Assembly: GCA_016937795.1 (NCBI GenBank)
Contig: JAFGVV010000016.1
Span: forward strand, 1-64,000
Direction of reading: 5' to 3'
Source: Paludibacteraceae bacterium
GTDB taxonomy: Bacteria; Bacteroidota; Bacteroidia; Bacteroidales; Paludibacteraceae
DNA: 64,000 bases
Under the pieces are notes generated by a model. That model saw nothing but the letters and a program-made list of their open reading frames with translations. It was not told the DNA's origin and ran no database searches. The number at the start of each line of letters is the position of its first letter. The stretch's first letter is position 1. The position numbers and the translations under genes are program-made. This document shows positions 34,252 to 43,267 of the stretch, one piece after another.

Positions 34252-35346
34252 TTACAAGTAGTTTATGGGATTTGTTTTAATTTCAGAAATTCGGACTGCA
34301 AATTTAGGCATTTTTTTCGTAATTATCTCATAAAAAATATCTTTTGTGAACTGTTCGCTTTCAAAATGTCCAATATCGGCAATTAAAATGCTATTTACGG
34401 CATCAAAGAATTCATGATACTTAAAATCGCCGGAAATATAGACATCGGCACCCACAGTAATGGCATCGGAAAGAAGTGAACTTCCGGAGCCTCCACATAA
34501 TGCAACCTTTTTAATTTTTTTATGATCGATAGTTGTATGTCGCAATGTATGAAGTCCGAAAATATTTTTAAGCTTTAATAAAAATGTTTGTGCATCCATC
34601 TCATCTTCGAGTTCACCTACTATCCCCGCTCCTGCCTCATTCCATTGGTTTTGTAACGGAATAAAATCGTATGCAGGTTCTTCGTAAGGATGTGCTTTAA
34701 AAAGAGCGGCCAATACTTTATTTTTTAAATATTTCGGAAGAATAACTTCAATTCTTGTTTCAGCTTCAGTATGTAGTTTACCTGAAGTACCAACAAAAGG
34801 GTTTGCCACTACTCCTGCCCTAAATGTACCATTTCCTTCAATATTAAAACTACAGTTGTCGTAATTACCAATATATCCGGCACCTGCCTCGAAAATAGCC
34901 TGACGAACAGCGTAAGAATGGAGTTTAGGCACAAAGGTGACAAATTTCATTAAAATATCCGATTTGGGTTGCAATACTTTTTTGTTTTGTAAACCCAACA
35001 AATCGGCCATTCGGCCACTTACACCGTTTGCTACATTATCAATATTGGTATGTGCTGCGTACACAGCAATATGATGACGAATACATTTTAAAATGCAGCG
35101 TTCAACTTCGTTACTTCCGGTTATGCGTTTTAGACCTTTAAAGATGAGTGGATGATGCGCAATAATCAGGTTGCATTTATTTTCAATAGCCTCATTAACT
35201 ACTTCTTCAGTTACATCAATGGTTATGAGTACCCCAGTGACAAGAGTGTATGGTTCACCCACCAGGAGTCCTGCATTGTCGTAGCTCTCCTGTAGTTGCA
35301 AGGGAGCAAAATCTTCAATCCATTTAGTAACTTCGTTGACTTGCAT
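34252..35346 (-). CDS. Nif3-like dinuclear-metal-centre protein (YqfO type)
   Basis: 364 residues, the long form with a central insert (about 125-235, CutA/PII-like) between the two Nif3 halves. Metal ligands are visible: AHHPLIFKG near 63-71 and the C-terminal DIGHFESEQF. YDNAGLLVG near 22-30 is the family's opening motif. Family knowledge: these form ring hexamers with two metal ions; suggested roles include GTP cyclohydrolase I type 2-like activity, but the true function is open. It lies 5 bp from both operon partners (DUF5606 upstream, zinc ribbon downstream). Confidence 0.92.
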   Translation of the reverse strand: MQVNEVTKWIEDFAPLQLQESYDNAGLLVGEPYTLVTGVLITIDVTEEVVNEAIENKCNLIIAHHPLIFKGLKRITGSNEVERCILKCIRHHIAVYAAHTNIDNVANGVSGRMADLLGLQNKKVLQPKSDILMKFVTFVPKLHSYAVRQAIFEAGAGYIGNYDNCSFNIEGNGTFRAGVVANPFVGTSGKLHTEAETRIEVILPKYLKNKVLAALFKAHPYEEPAYDFIPLQNQWNEAGAGIVGELEDEMDAQTFLLKLKNIFGLHTLRHTTIDHKKIKKVALCGGSGSSLLSDAITVGADVYISGDFKYHEFFDAVNSILIADIGHFESEQFTKDIFYEIITKKMPKFAVRISEIKTNPINYL

Positions 35347-35351
35347 TTTTT

Positions 35352-35774
35352 TTATTTGTCCTCGGCCGATACTGTTTCTTCTTCAACAGCTATGAATTCA
35401 GTGATATTGTTGTTAATAAGAAGATTGTACCAATTAATCAATTTACGAATATCGCTTGGATACACTCTATCACGATCATAATCGGGAAGCACTTCGGACA
35501 TAAATTTCTTCAACTGTTCGTTGTCGGCTTTTGGATCGATAGATGCGTTCTGACTGTTTTCTTTGGTTTTCAGTTTTTCGAGCACTTCTGCAAGTGGAAC
35601 TTCTTCGGTTTCGGTAAACATCGCAATATCGCCAAGGGAAACTACTTTGTCCCGCGAGTAAGCCGGCATACGTTTTCCGTCGATCAACGATTCCACTATC
35701 AACATATTTTTACCCTGTGATACTAATTTGTAAAGTCCCGGCTTCCCGGTTACTGATAAAATTTCTTTTAACAT
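35352..35774 (-). CDS. DUF5606 protein
   Basis: 140 residues. The opening LKEILSVTGKPGLYKLVSQG, shown here as its core SVTGKPGLYKLV, and the SLGDIAMFT and FMSEVLPDYDRDRVYPSDIRKL regions (core VLPDYDRDRVY) match the Bacteroidota DUF5606 family as I know it. It is acidic, with no membrane segment. Function unknown. It is the first gene of the DUF5606-Nif3-zinc ribbon operon (5-bp gap). A TATTTTTG box (minus, 35879-35872) and an 8-bp hairpin (35812-35837) lie upstream. Confidence 0.85.
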   Translation of the reverse strand: MLKEILSVTGKPGLYKLVSQGKNMLIVESLIDGKRMPAYSRDKVVSLGDIAMFTETEEVPLAEVLEKLKTKENSQNASIDPKADNEQLKKFMSEVLPDYDRDRVYPSDIRKLINWYNLLINNNITEFIAVEEETVSAEDK

Positions 35775-35811
35775 ATTGTTTAAAATTTCTTTGAAAAGTT
35801 TTTACTTTAAG

Positions 35812-35837
35812 TTTTCTCGATAAATAAAACGAGAAAA
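35812..35837. repeat. 8-bp inverted repeat in the DUF5606 leader
   Basis: TTTTCTCG (35812-35819) and CGAGAAAA (35830-35837) flank a 10-base spacer. It lies between the probable -7 box and the DUF5606 start. No T-run follows in the minus direction, so it is not a good terminator. Confidence 0.4.
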
Positions 35838-36020
35838 ATCAGAATTTGACTGAGGTGTTTTTTTAGTAATACAAAAATAATGTTTTTTCTGAATATGCAG
35901 GCTTAATAAAAGTTAGAAGAAAATTTTGTGATTGCGAAGGATATACAATAAACTTATAACACTATTATTCGCATATTGCGTATTTTTAATTAAAACACTA
36001 ATAATTAAAATTTAAATCCA

Positions 36021-36740
36021 TCACAGAAAAGGTTTTAAATCAGATAGCTTTATTTTGCCTTCGTATATTGCTTTTCCGGTAATCACAGCCGGTATTGCGG
36101 CATCATTAAGCATTTTAATATCCATAATAGAACTCACTCCTCCACTTGCAATAAGATACATTTCGGGTTGAGTTTTCAACATTTTCACGTACAAATCGAT
36201 GGCCGGCCCCTGCAACATTCCATCTTTACTAATGTCGGTACATATAACTTTTGAAATACCTTTTTGCATAAAGCTTGATACAAAAGGTATTAATTCCAGT
36301 CCGGTCATCTCGGTCCATCCAGACACCGCAATCATTTCGTTTCTTACATCGGCACCAAGAATTATTTTTTCCGGACCATATTTTTCAATCCAGGAATTGA
36401 AAATATCAGGCTTCTTAACAGCTATACTCCCACCCGTCACCATTGCTGCTCCCGACTCGAATGCAATTCGCAAATCATTGTCACTTTTAAGCCCTCCCCC
36501 AAAATCGACTACAAGAGATGTCTTGGAGGCGATTTGTTCGAGCACACGGTGATTTACTATATGATGCGCTTTAGCACCATCCAAATCGACCAAATGCAGG
36601 CGTTTGATACCAGCATCGGCAAACATACGTGCTACTTCAAGTGGATTTTCGTTGTAAACTGTTTTCTGACTATAATCACCCTGAGAAAGTCTGACGCATT
36701 TACCATCAATTAAATCGATAGCAGGAATAATTTCGATCAC
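36021..36740 (-). CDS. hisA: ProFAR isomerase HisA, GTG start
   Basis: 239 residues forming a complete TIM barrel. IPAIDLIDGKCVRLSQGDY (core AIDLIDGKCVRL) carries the catalytic Asp near position 8. VDFGGGLKSD is the first phosphate site. CTDISKDGMLQGP carries the second catalytic Asp, and IASGGVSS the second phosphate site. It isomerises ProFAR to PRFAR in histidine synthesis. The start codon is GTG, since no ATG precedes the conserved MIEIIPAIDL start. No other his gene is in the window, so hisA is detached from the usual operon here. Confidence 0.95.
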   Translation of the reverse strand: MIEIIPAIDLIDGKCVRLSQGDYSQKTVYNENPLEVARMFADAGIKRLHLVDLDGAKAHHIVNHRVLEQIASKTSLVVDFGGGLKSDNDLRIAFESGAAMVTGGSIAVKKPDIFNSWIEKYGPEKIILGADVRNEMIAVSGWTEMTGLELIPFVSSFMQKGISKVICTDISKDGMLQGPAIDLYVKMLKTQPEMYLIASGGVSSIMDIKMLNDAAIPAVITGKAIYEGKIKLSDLKPFL

Positions 36741-36815
36741 GAGATTCTAATTTTAAAATTTTAACTTATCAATATGTTCACCACACGCTAGACGAATACC
36801 TATCAAACAAATATG

Positions 36816-38480
36816 CTATTTCAACCCGAGTAATTCTTTTGCGTTAAGTACCGATGCTTCAGTAAGATTTTTACCACTGAGCATTTGTGCCAATTGTATT
36901 ATTCGCTCATCATCATTCAGTTTTCGAATGAAAGTTTGCGTCTGCAAACCTCTATCGTCCTTATAAACAAGATAATGTTGCGAGCTTTTGGCTGCAATCT
37001 GAGGCAAATGTGTTATTGTGATAACCTGCATTAGGTCACCCATATTTTGCATAATCTCGCCCATACGATGTGCTATTTCACCTGACACACCAGTATCAAT
37101 TTCGTCAAAAATTATGGTTGGCAACTCTGATTTATGAGCAATCAGATGCTTCAAAGCCAACATTACACGCGACACCTCACCCCCCGAAGCCACAAGCTGA
37201 ACAGGCTGCAAATCGCGATTTTTATTTGCAGAAAACATAAACTGCACATCATCGATTCCATTTGGTGTAAAAACGCTTTGCTGCGATATTACAACATTAA
37301 AACGGATATTGGGCATTCCTAGTTGTTTAAGTTGTTCTATTAAAAAAGTTGAAATGGGTTTTGCAGCTTTCTGGCGCGATTCGGATAGTTTTTCTGCAGT
37401 ATTTTGCATTTTAACTTTCGTCGCAGCTATTTTCAATTTTACATTTTCTATTTCTTCATCAAAAGAATCGATTCTTCGCAAAATTAAATCAAACTCATCG
37501 CGTTTCTCAATAAGCTCTTCGACATTATCAGTTTTAAATTTCTTTTGAAGCGTATAAAGGTTGCTCAGACGATTTTGAACCCATTCTAACCTTTGCGGAT
37601 TATATTCAACTTTGTCAGATAAAGAATAAATCTCACTAAGAATATCTTTTAAGTCAATATAATTCGATTCAATTCTATCAGTCCATTCGCTGATTTGGGG
37701 CACAAAGTTCTTTATTTTTGATAATGCGATATTTATTTCTTTGATAAGCATTAAAGCAGAATTATCGCTATCGAGGAGTTGCGAAGCCAACATGAGACCC
37801 GATTTAATTTCTTCTGCATGACCTAATGTATCCTGCTCTATTTCAAGCTCCTCCTGCTCGCCGGGTAAGAGTGTAGCCTCCTGAAGTTGATTGAACTGGA
37901 AACGAATAAATTCGAGTTCGCCGGCTTGTTTGGTAGCAAGATTTTCAAGTTTTTTCAGTTCGGCAATTTCATTTTGCCATTTTGTGTATACATCTGAGTA
38001 TTGTTGCAACACATCGGTATTTCGGGCAAAAGTATCGACAACGCCAAGTTGATAGCCATCGGTACCGAGTAAAAGATTGTCGTGTTGCGAATGAATATCA
38101 ATGAGTCGTGTTGTGAGTTCGCGAAGTACGAGAAGCGAAACTGGAGTATCGTTGATAAAAGCTCTCGATTTTCCATTATTTGTAATTTCACGTCGTATTA
38201 TACAGCTATTTAAGTAATTAAAATCAAGATCGTTACTTTTAAAAAAAGAAGAAAGAGATGGATAATCAGCTAAATTAAACTCAGCTTCGATAATACATTT
38301 TTCAGCTTCGTTATTAATGGCTTTTGTCTCGGCCCGTTGTCCAAGTATAAGCGATAAAGCACCGAGAATAATAGATTTACCGGCACCGGTTTCTCCGGTA
38401 AGTACCGAGAAACCTTTATTAAAATCAATGTGAAGTTCGGAAATCAGCGCGTAATTTGAGATATACAGGGATTTCAACAT
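36816..38480 (-). CDS. recN: DNA repair protein RecN
   Basis: 554 residues. Walker A GETGAGKS is at 29-36. A long coiled-coil middle (about 150-380) separates it from the C-terminal ABC signature region LVASGGEVSRVMLALK and Walker B TIIFDEIDTGVSG, then the His switch ITHLPQIAAK. RecN is an SMC-like ATPase acting in double-strand-break repair. Its place next to DUF4835 and coaBC is a neighbourhood I know from Bacteroidota. It begins 34 bp after the DUF4835 gene's end. Confidence 0.96.
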   Translation of the reverse strand: MLKSLYISNYALISELHIDFNKGFSVLTGETGAGKSIILGALSLILGQRAETKAINNEAEKCIIEAEFNLADYPSLSSFFKSNDLDFNYLNSCIIRREITNNGKSRAFINDTPVSLLVLRELTTRLIDIHSQHDNLLLGTDGYQLGVVDTFARNTDVLQQYSDVYTKWQNEIAELKKLENLATKQAGELEFIRFQFNQLQEATLLPGEQEELEIEQDTLGHAEEIKSGLMLASQLLDSDNSALMLIKEINIALSKIKNFVPQISEWTDRIESNYIDLKDILSEIYSLSDKVEYNPQRLEWVQNRLSNLYTLQKKFKTDNVEELIEKRDEFDLILRRIDSFDEEIENVKLKIAATKVKMQNTAEKLSESRQKAAKPISTFLIEQLKQLGMPNIRFNVVISQQSVFTPNGIDDVQFMFSANKNRDLQPVQLVASGGEVSRVMLALKHLIAHKSELPTIIFDEIDTGVSGEIAHRMGEIMQNMGDLMQVITITHLPQIAAKSSQHYLVYKDDRGLQTQTFIRKLNDDERIIQLAQMLSGKNLTEASVLNAKELLGLK

Positions 38481-38514
38481 ATTTTGAGGTCGATAATAAT
38501 TATTGCCGGTGTGA

Positions 38515-39411
38515 TTAATTCAGAATACGTTCGTATCGGTTTGCACCTGTAGGGTTTACATCGGTAAGTATTTGCACAGCTTCTGTTTTTTCTTTTTCAG
38601 TAGCTTTTGAAAAGATATTGATTAACTCATCGTTTTTAGCATCGAGGAATGATGAAATTAGCACTGCAGAAGGACGTGCCCTGTTAGCCTCGCGCAAAAG
38701 TGGAAGCCCGGTCATAATACGTGCACGAGCATTTGTAGCATTGGCTGTCATTTCGTCGAGACCAAGACGATGATATTCGTAAAAAAAGTTACGATACTTT
38801 TTAAAGGCTTCGTCAAGAATATTATTGATAAGTGCGTATCTGTTTCGTGGACTTTCGAAGGCTTTCCAGCCAGGCAGATCAGCAGCCTGAGCAGCATTCA
38901 CAATCGATTCGGCAATCTGAAAAAAAGGAGTTCCTCCCATTCTGCTGAACGAGTCCATATCGTAGCCAATGATTAAATATGCATAATAAGCCAAAACAGC
39001 AGTAAGATTTGAATTAATAGTATTTTCGGTCATTTCAAGTTGATCAAACTCTTTATATTGAAACACATATTCATTATCCTTATAATTGAAAAGCGTAGAA
39101 TTGTACGAGGAGTTAAAAACCGGGCGACGTGATTGAATCTGAATTTCAGTCACAAACATATCATCTTCCACTTTTTTTACAATAATATTCATACTACATT
39201 CAATTCGTTCATCGGTAGCATAAGTCATCTCAGTCCAGCGACGATTATTCACAAATTCCGTCATCGACTTCTGCAAAGTATTAAATACGGATTTATTTGT
39301 TCCCTGTACCTGATCGGAATTAATTTGAATATTACAATTTAGTTCCTGAGCAAAAACACAAAAGCCCAATATATTGAACATGAAAAGTAAAAATATTTTG
39401 TTCACTAACAT
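38515..39411 (-). CDS. DUF4835 / PorD-like exported protein
   Basis: 298 residues. The signal peptide (about 1-21) ends VFA before QELNC. The mature part has NNRRWTEMTYATDERIECSM (core RRWTEMTYATDERI) and MDSFSRMGGTPFF, which match the DUF4835 family. Family knowledge: some databases name this family PorD of the type IX secretion system; I am not sure this applies to every member. Context recN/coaBC is conserved in the phylum. It is probably periplasmic, since no other membrane segment is visible. Confidence 0.8.
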   Translation of the reverse strand: MLVNKIFLLFMFNILGFCVFAQELNCNIQINSDQVQGTNKSVFNTLQKSMTEFVNNRRWTEMTYATDERIECSMNIIVKKVEDDMFVTEIQIQSRRPVFNSSYNSTLFNYKDNEYVFQYKEFDQLEMTENTINSNLTAVLAYYAYLIIGYDMDSFSRMGGTPFFQIAESIVNAAQAADLPGWKAFESPRNRYALINNILDEAFKKYRNFFYEYHRLGLDEMTANATNARARIMTGLPLLREANRARPSAVLISSFLDAKNDELINIFSKATEKEKTEAVQILTDVNPTGANRYERILN

Positions 39412-39464
39412 TATTCTGGTATTGATTAATATAAGTCGTTAAATTTAACAGTAATGTACAAAAA

Positions 39465-40661
39465 TCAAAAAATAAGCGTGTTAATTTCATTTAATATATC
39501 GTCGGCCACTTCGAGTTTACTTTTCAGTTCGTACTCACGTTTCAGACCAGAACGATGAATGATTGAAATTTTGTTGGTATCGAATCCAAAACCCGAATTC
39601 GGATCCTGCAAAGAATTAAGCACTATAAAGTCGAAATTTTTACGATCCATTTTAGCTATTGCGTTTGCCTCTTCGTTATTAGTTTCGAGTGCAAAACCCA
39701 CTAAAAACTGTTCGTGTAATTTTATTTTACCAACTTCAGCAGCAATATCGAGAGTTGGTTTTAACTCCACAACCAAATTATCATGTTCACGTTTCAATTT
39801 ATAATCCGACTGAGAAACTGGCGTAAAATCGGCAACTGCAGCGCAAAGAATTGCGCCATCCATTTTATCAAATTTCGAAAGTACGGCTTTGTACATTTCT
39901 TCAGCTGACTCAACGTTAATGCGGTTAATAGCAGCATGTTTGGCTCGCATATTTACCGGCCCTGTAATAAGCGTTACCTCTGCACCCTGTTTTGCACAAG
40001 CCTCCGCGAGGGCGAAACCCATTTTTCCAGACGAATAATTACCTATAAAACGTACAGGATCAATCTTTTCGTATGTTGGACCAGCTGTTATCAGCACTTT
40101 TTTTCCAGCCATTTGTTTTGGTGTAAAATAATCGTCGAGAAATTGAATAATATTCTCCGGTTCTTCCATTCGTCCTTTACCTTCCAGCCCACTGGCAAGT
40201 TGACCCACCGCAGGTTCGATAATTTGATTTCCGTACGATTTAAGTATTTCGATATTGCGACGTGTTGAAGGATGTGCGAACATATCAAGATCCATAGCAG
40301 GTGCTACAAAAACAGGGCATTTTGATGATAAATACGTAGTTAAAAGCAAATTATCAGCCACCCCGTTTACCATTTTCCCAATGGTATTTGCTGTAGCAGG
40401 AGCAATAATATAAGCATCGGCCCACATTCCGAGATCCACATGACTGTTCCAGTCTCCATTTTCAGGATTGAAGAAATCCACAAGAATCGGATTTTTCGAA
40501 AGTGTGGCTAATGTAAGCGGAGTTATAAACTCTTTTGCCAAAGGAGTCATTACCACCTTCACCTCCATGCCCTCTTTCACTAGTAGTCGAATAAGTGAAG
40601 CCGCTTTGTAGGCAGCTATACTTCCGGTAACTCCGAGAATTATTTTTTTACCTTGTAACAT
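39465..40661 (-). CDS. coaBC: Bifunctional CoaBC (PPC decarboxylase / PPC synthetase)
   Basis: 398 residues. The flavin-dependent decarboxylase half begins ILGVTGSIAAYKAASLIRLL (core GVTGSIAAYKAA) and has WADAYIIAPATANTIGKMVNGVADNLL (core APATANTIGKM) and APAMDLDMF. The CoaB half starts near 190 with KKVLITAGPTYEKIDPVRFIGNYSSGKMG (core ITAGPTYEKIDPVR). It turns phosphopantothenate and cysteine into phosphopantetheine for coenzyme A. It is 191 bp from rpoZ, with a terminator between, so it probably has its own promoter; a TATTTTTG box (minus, 40714-40707) is a candidate. Confidence 0.96.
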   Translation of the reverse strand: MLQGKKIILGVTGSIAAYKAASLIRLLVKEGMEVKVVMTPLAKEFITPLTLATLSKNPILVDFFNPENGDWNSHVDLGMWADAYIIAPATANTIGKMVNGVADNLLLTTYLSSKCPVFVAPAMDLDMFAHPSTRRNIEILKSYGNQIIEPAVGQLASGLEGKGRMEEPENIIQFLDDYFTPKQMAGKKVLITAGPTYEKIDPVRFIGNYSSGKMGFALAEACAKQGAEVTLITGPVNMRAKHAAINRINVESAEEMYKAVLSKFDKMDGAILCAAVADFTPVSQSDYKLKREHDNLVVELKPTLDIAAEVGKIKLHEQFLVGFALETNNEEANAIAKMDRKNFDFIVLNSLQDPNSGFGFDTNKISIIHRSGLKREYELKSKLEVADDILNEINTLIF

Positions 40662-40750
40662 GATATATATGTATTTCGAAAATTACTTAAGTCCTTTATC
40701 AATACACAAAAATACAAAATAGAATCGAACTCCTGACATTTAAAATAAAC

Positions 40751-40789
40751 AAAAGAACCATGATGACTCGAAGGACTTCAGGTTCTTTT
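40751..40789 (-). terminator. Terminator after rpoZ
   Basis: On the minus strand AAAAGAACC (40789-40781) pairs with GGTTCTTTT (40759-40751), followed by a T-rich tail. The 21-base loop is long. It separates bamD-rpoZ from coaBC. Confidence 0.6.
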
Positions 40790-40852
40790 ATTTAAGATAT
40801 TGACTTCATGACACTTATGTCGAAAATCAATTAATATGTAAAAATTCTGAAA

Positions 40853-41185
40853 TTATTTCAGTTTGCTATCTTTCAGAGGATTGCGATAATAAATTTTATC
40901 TTCGATAAATTCCTGAGTAGCAATAAGAACTGGTTTTGGTAGTTTTTCGTAGTAGCGTGAAATTTCGATTTGTTCACGGTTCTCAAATACTTCTTCAATG
41001 TTTTCGTTCATTGACGAAAACTCAACCAATTTTTTATCAAGTTCCGATTTAATTTCGGCACTAATCTGATTGGCTCTTTTGGCAATAATTTTCACCGTTT
41101 CGTACACATTACCAACATTTTCGCTAAGCGAGCTCATGTCGCGCGAAATGGTATTCGAAGGTGCATTCACTTTTTTGTAATCCAT
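40853..41185 (-). CDS. rpoZ: RNA polymerase omega subunit, Bacteroidota type
   Basis: 110 residues. The omega/Rpb6-like core is GNVYETVKIIAKRANQISAEIK (core YETVKIIAKRANQI) near 26-48, and the C-terminal part PKPVLIATQEFIEDKIYYR is characteristic of the Bacteroidota version. It binds the beta-prime subunit and helps assemble RNA polymerase. It starts 12 bp after bamD, a conserved pairing in the phylum. Confidence 0.88.
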   Translation of the reverse strand: MDYKKVNAPSNTISRDMSSLSENVGNVYETVKIIAKRANQISAEIKSELDKKLVEFSSMNENIEEVFENREQIEISRYYEKLPKPVLIATQEFIEDKIYYRNPLKDSKLK

Positions 41186-41197
41186 ACTTTTGAATAT

Positions 41198-42001
41198 TTA
41201 GTCTTTTACTATTTTTTTACATTCGTTAAAAATTCTGTCGGCTTGCTTTTTCATTTTGCCTTCAGGAAATTCATTTATAAAATTATAATACTCATCGATT
41301 GTATTTCTGTAACGTTCGATTTTCTTTTCTTCGACACTTTGTAGGGCCTGTTGGTATTTCGATTCAAGGATAATCATCGAAAACTCCTCGCGGTAGGCAT
41401 TTCCGGGAAATCTCTTTAGTGCATTCTGAGCTGTAATGGAAGCCGATTCGTAGTTATTCCAAAGATAATTACCAAGATTGTAATAAAGTCTCGAATTAAG
41501 TAGATACTTATAAGCAAGCTTATTATTCAGTTCATCGAGCAATTTATATGCATCAAGAGCTCTTTCGCTTTCAGGAAATACATCGACAAACTCCTGTAAT
41601 GCTTTGATAGCATCGAATGTTGAAGTCTGATCAAGTCGGGCATCCGGTGAATCAAGAAAATAACAGTACCCAATCATATATTTGGCTTCAGTAATATATT
41701 TACCTTTCGGATATGTCTTCACGTAAGTTTTGTAATACTCGCTGGCCGAGAAATAGTCCTTCTGCCCCATGTACGATTTAGCAATATAATTCAGAACTTC
41801 TTCTGAACGTTCGGTACCTTTATAGTAAATGGCAATTTCGTCGAACAAAGTACTTGCACGCATAAAATCGCCTTTTTCGAAATATTCAATTGCCTTTGTA
41901 TATTTCAGTTCGGGATCGGTACTTTTGAGCAGTTTCTGATATTCGCCACAAGCACTTAAAAACACGACTGAAAGTATAAGTAAAAATGAAATCTTTTTCA
42001 T
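41198..42001 (-). CDS. bamD: Outer-membrane assembly lipoprotein BamD
   Basis: 267 residues. A lipoprotein signal with lipobox LSAC (Cys18) is followed by TPR-like helical repeats: YTKAIEYFEKGDFMRASTLF (core AIEYFEKGDFMRA), ASEYYKTYVKTYPKGKYI (core YYKTYVKTYPKGK), and a third with PESERALDAYKLLDEL. Family knowledge: BamD is the essential lipoprotein of the BAM complex that inserts beta-barrels. It is the first gene of the bamD-rpoZ unit. A TACTTTTG box (minus, 42025-42018) lies 16 bp upstream. Confidence 0.92.
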   Translation of the reverse strand: MKKISFLLILSVVFLSACGEYQKLLKSTDPELKYTKAIEYFEKGDFMRASTLFDEIAIYYKGTERSEEVLNYIAKSYMGQKDYFSASEYYKTYVKTYPKGKYITEAKYMIGYCYFLDSPDARLDQTSTFDAIKALQEFVDVFPESERALDAYKLLDELNNKLAYKYLLNSRLYYNLGNYLWNNYESASITAQNALKRFPGNAYREEFSMIILESKYQQALQSVEEKKIERYRNTIDEYYNFINEFPEGKMKKQADRIFNECKKIVKD

Positions 42002-42163
42002 ATTGAAAATTGGACTGCAAAAGTAGTTAATATATTGATAATAAAAAAATAAAAACGATATTTTTTTGAATTTCTATGTTGAAATTCCGACATTTAAGTT
42101 AAACGCTGAACTATTTAACCTGCAAAATCAGAATTACATTCACTTAAAGAAAAAAAGAGCAAC

Positions 42164-43198
42164 TTATTTTTGAAGATACTTTTCGAAACCTTTGGTCTGG
42201 GTTGTTTTAAATTCACCCTTTTCGTCGGAATAAATCAAATAACAGTCAAGTCCATCAATTTCGTTACATATTTTCATTGCACTATTAACTCCTAAAACCA
42301 TAAAAGCTGTAGCATAAGCATCGGCAGTCATACAATCAGGCGCTACTACTGTAGCACTCAACATATTATGATCCACAGGCTTTCCTGTTCTGGGATCGAT
42401 GGTGTGAGCAAATTTTTTGCCATCGCGATAATAAAACTGTCTGTAATTTCCCGAAGTGGTCAAACCTACATTGGTTACACTAATAATCGTCTGAATTTCA
42501 GCAGATTCATTTACAGGATCATCCACAGGCTTATCAATTCCTATTTGCCAGTTTTTACCTTTCGGATTTTTTCCTTTACAAACAATTTCGCCGCCGATAT
42601 CAATCATATAATTTTTGCAACCATGTTTTTCGAACAGATCAGCAATCAAATCGGCCGATAATCCCTGCGCAATAGCACTTGCATCGAGCATAATATCAGG
42701 ATTTTGTTTCACAATGCGATGATTTTCGAGCGATATCTTATTATATCCGATTAAAGGCATAATAGGTTGAATATCCGGCTCTTCTGAACGACTCTTATTG
42801 CCAAAACCAAATCCCCATGCATTTACCAAAGGCGCAACAGTAATGTCGAATGCACCATTTGTTTTTTCGGAAATTTGACGGGCAGCATAATACATTGCTT
42901 CAAAATATGCATCAGTTATCACGCTATCCACATTTTTATTGATGCCCGAAATAATTGAGTTAGGATTATATGTAGAGAGTGAAGCATCAAACTCATTGAA
43001 GAATTTTTCGATTTCAACCCGGATGTCTTTTCCTTCAGGATGTTGATATACAGCCGAGTAATATGTTCCCTGTGCTTTTCCTTCGTTATGCGTATAAGGA
43101 AGTTCGGCTTCGGCCTGAGGGCGATGGAAAATTAATGCATAAGCCAGAATTATTAGTGCAATAATAGCAAATCCGGCAGCACGTTTGTTTATTTTCAT
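42164..43198 (-). CDS. apbE: FAD:protein FMN transferase (ApbE)
   Basis: 344 residues. An N-terminal membrane anchor or signal (about 9-24) is followed by the ApbE domain. YNPNSIISGIN near 97-107 and VNAWGFGFGNKS near 144-155 are family positions. IDIGGEIVCKGKNPKGKNWQIGI (core DIGGEIVCKGKN) lies near 215-237, and AHTIDPRTGKPVDH carries the metal-binding DPRTG region. It attaches FMN covalently to Thr/Ser of periplasmic or membrane flavoproteins such as RnfG and NqrC. No such target is in the window. Confidence 0.93.
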   Translation of the reverse strand: MKINKRAAGFAIIALIILAYALIFHRPQAEAELPYTHNEGKAQGTYYSAVYQHPEGKDIRVEIEKFFNEFDASLSTYNPNSIISGINKNVDSVITDAYFEAMYYAARQISEKTNGAFDITVAPLVNAWGFGFGNKSRSEEPDIQPIMPLIGYNKISLENHRIVKQNPDIMLDASAIAQGLSADLIADLFEKHGCKNYMIDIGGEIVCKGKNPKGKNWQIGIDKPVDDPVNESAEIQTIISVTNVGLTTSGNYRQFYYRDGKKFAHTIDPRTGKPVDHNMLSATVVAPDCMTADAYATAFMVLGVNSAMKICNEIDGLDCYLIYSDEKGEFKTTQTKGFEKYLQK

Positions 43199-43267
43199 TT
43201 TTTATAATTGATCCCTTTCCCAAAAAAAGGAGAAAGAGAATTTTACATTAGTATGTTTGTGACCTGA

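Noticed and set aside
40715..40745. tRNA-like string (GTTCGATTC on the minus strand) between rpoZ and coaBC
   Set aside because: The T-arm stem does not pair properly and no acceptor, D or anticodon arms surround it.
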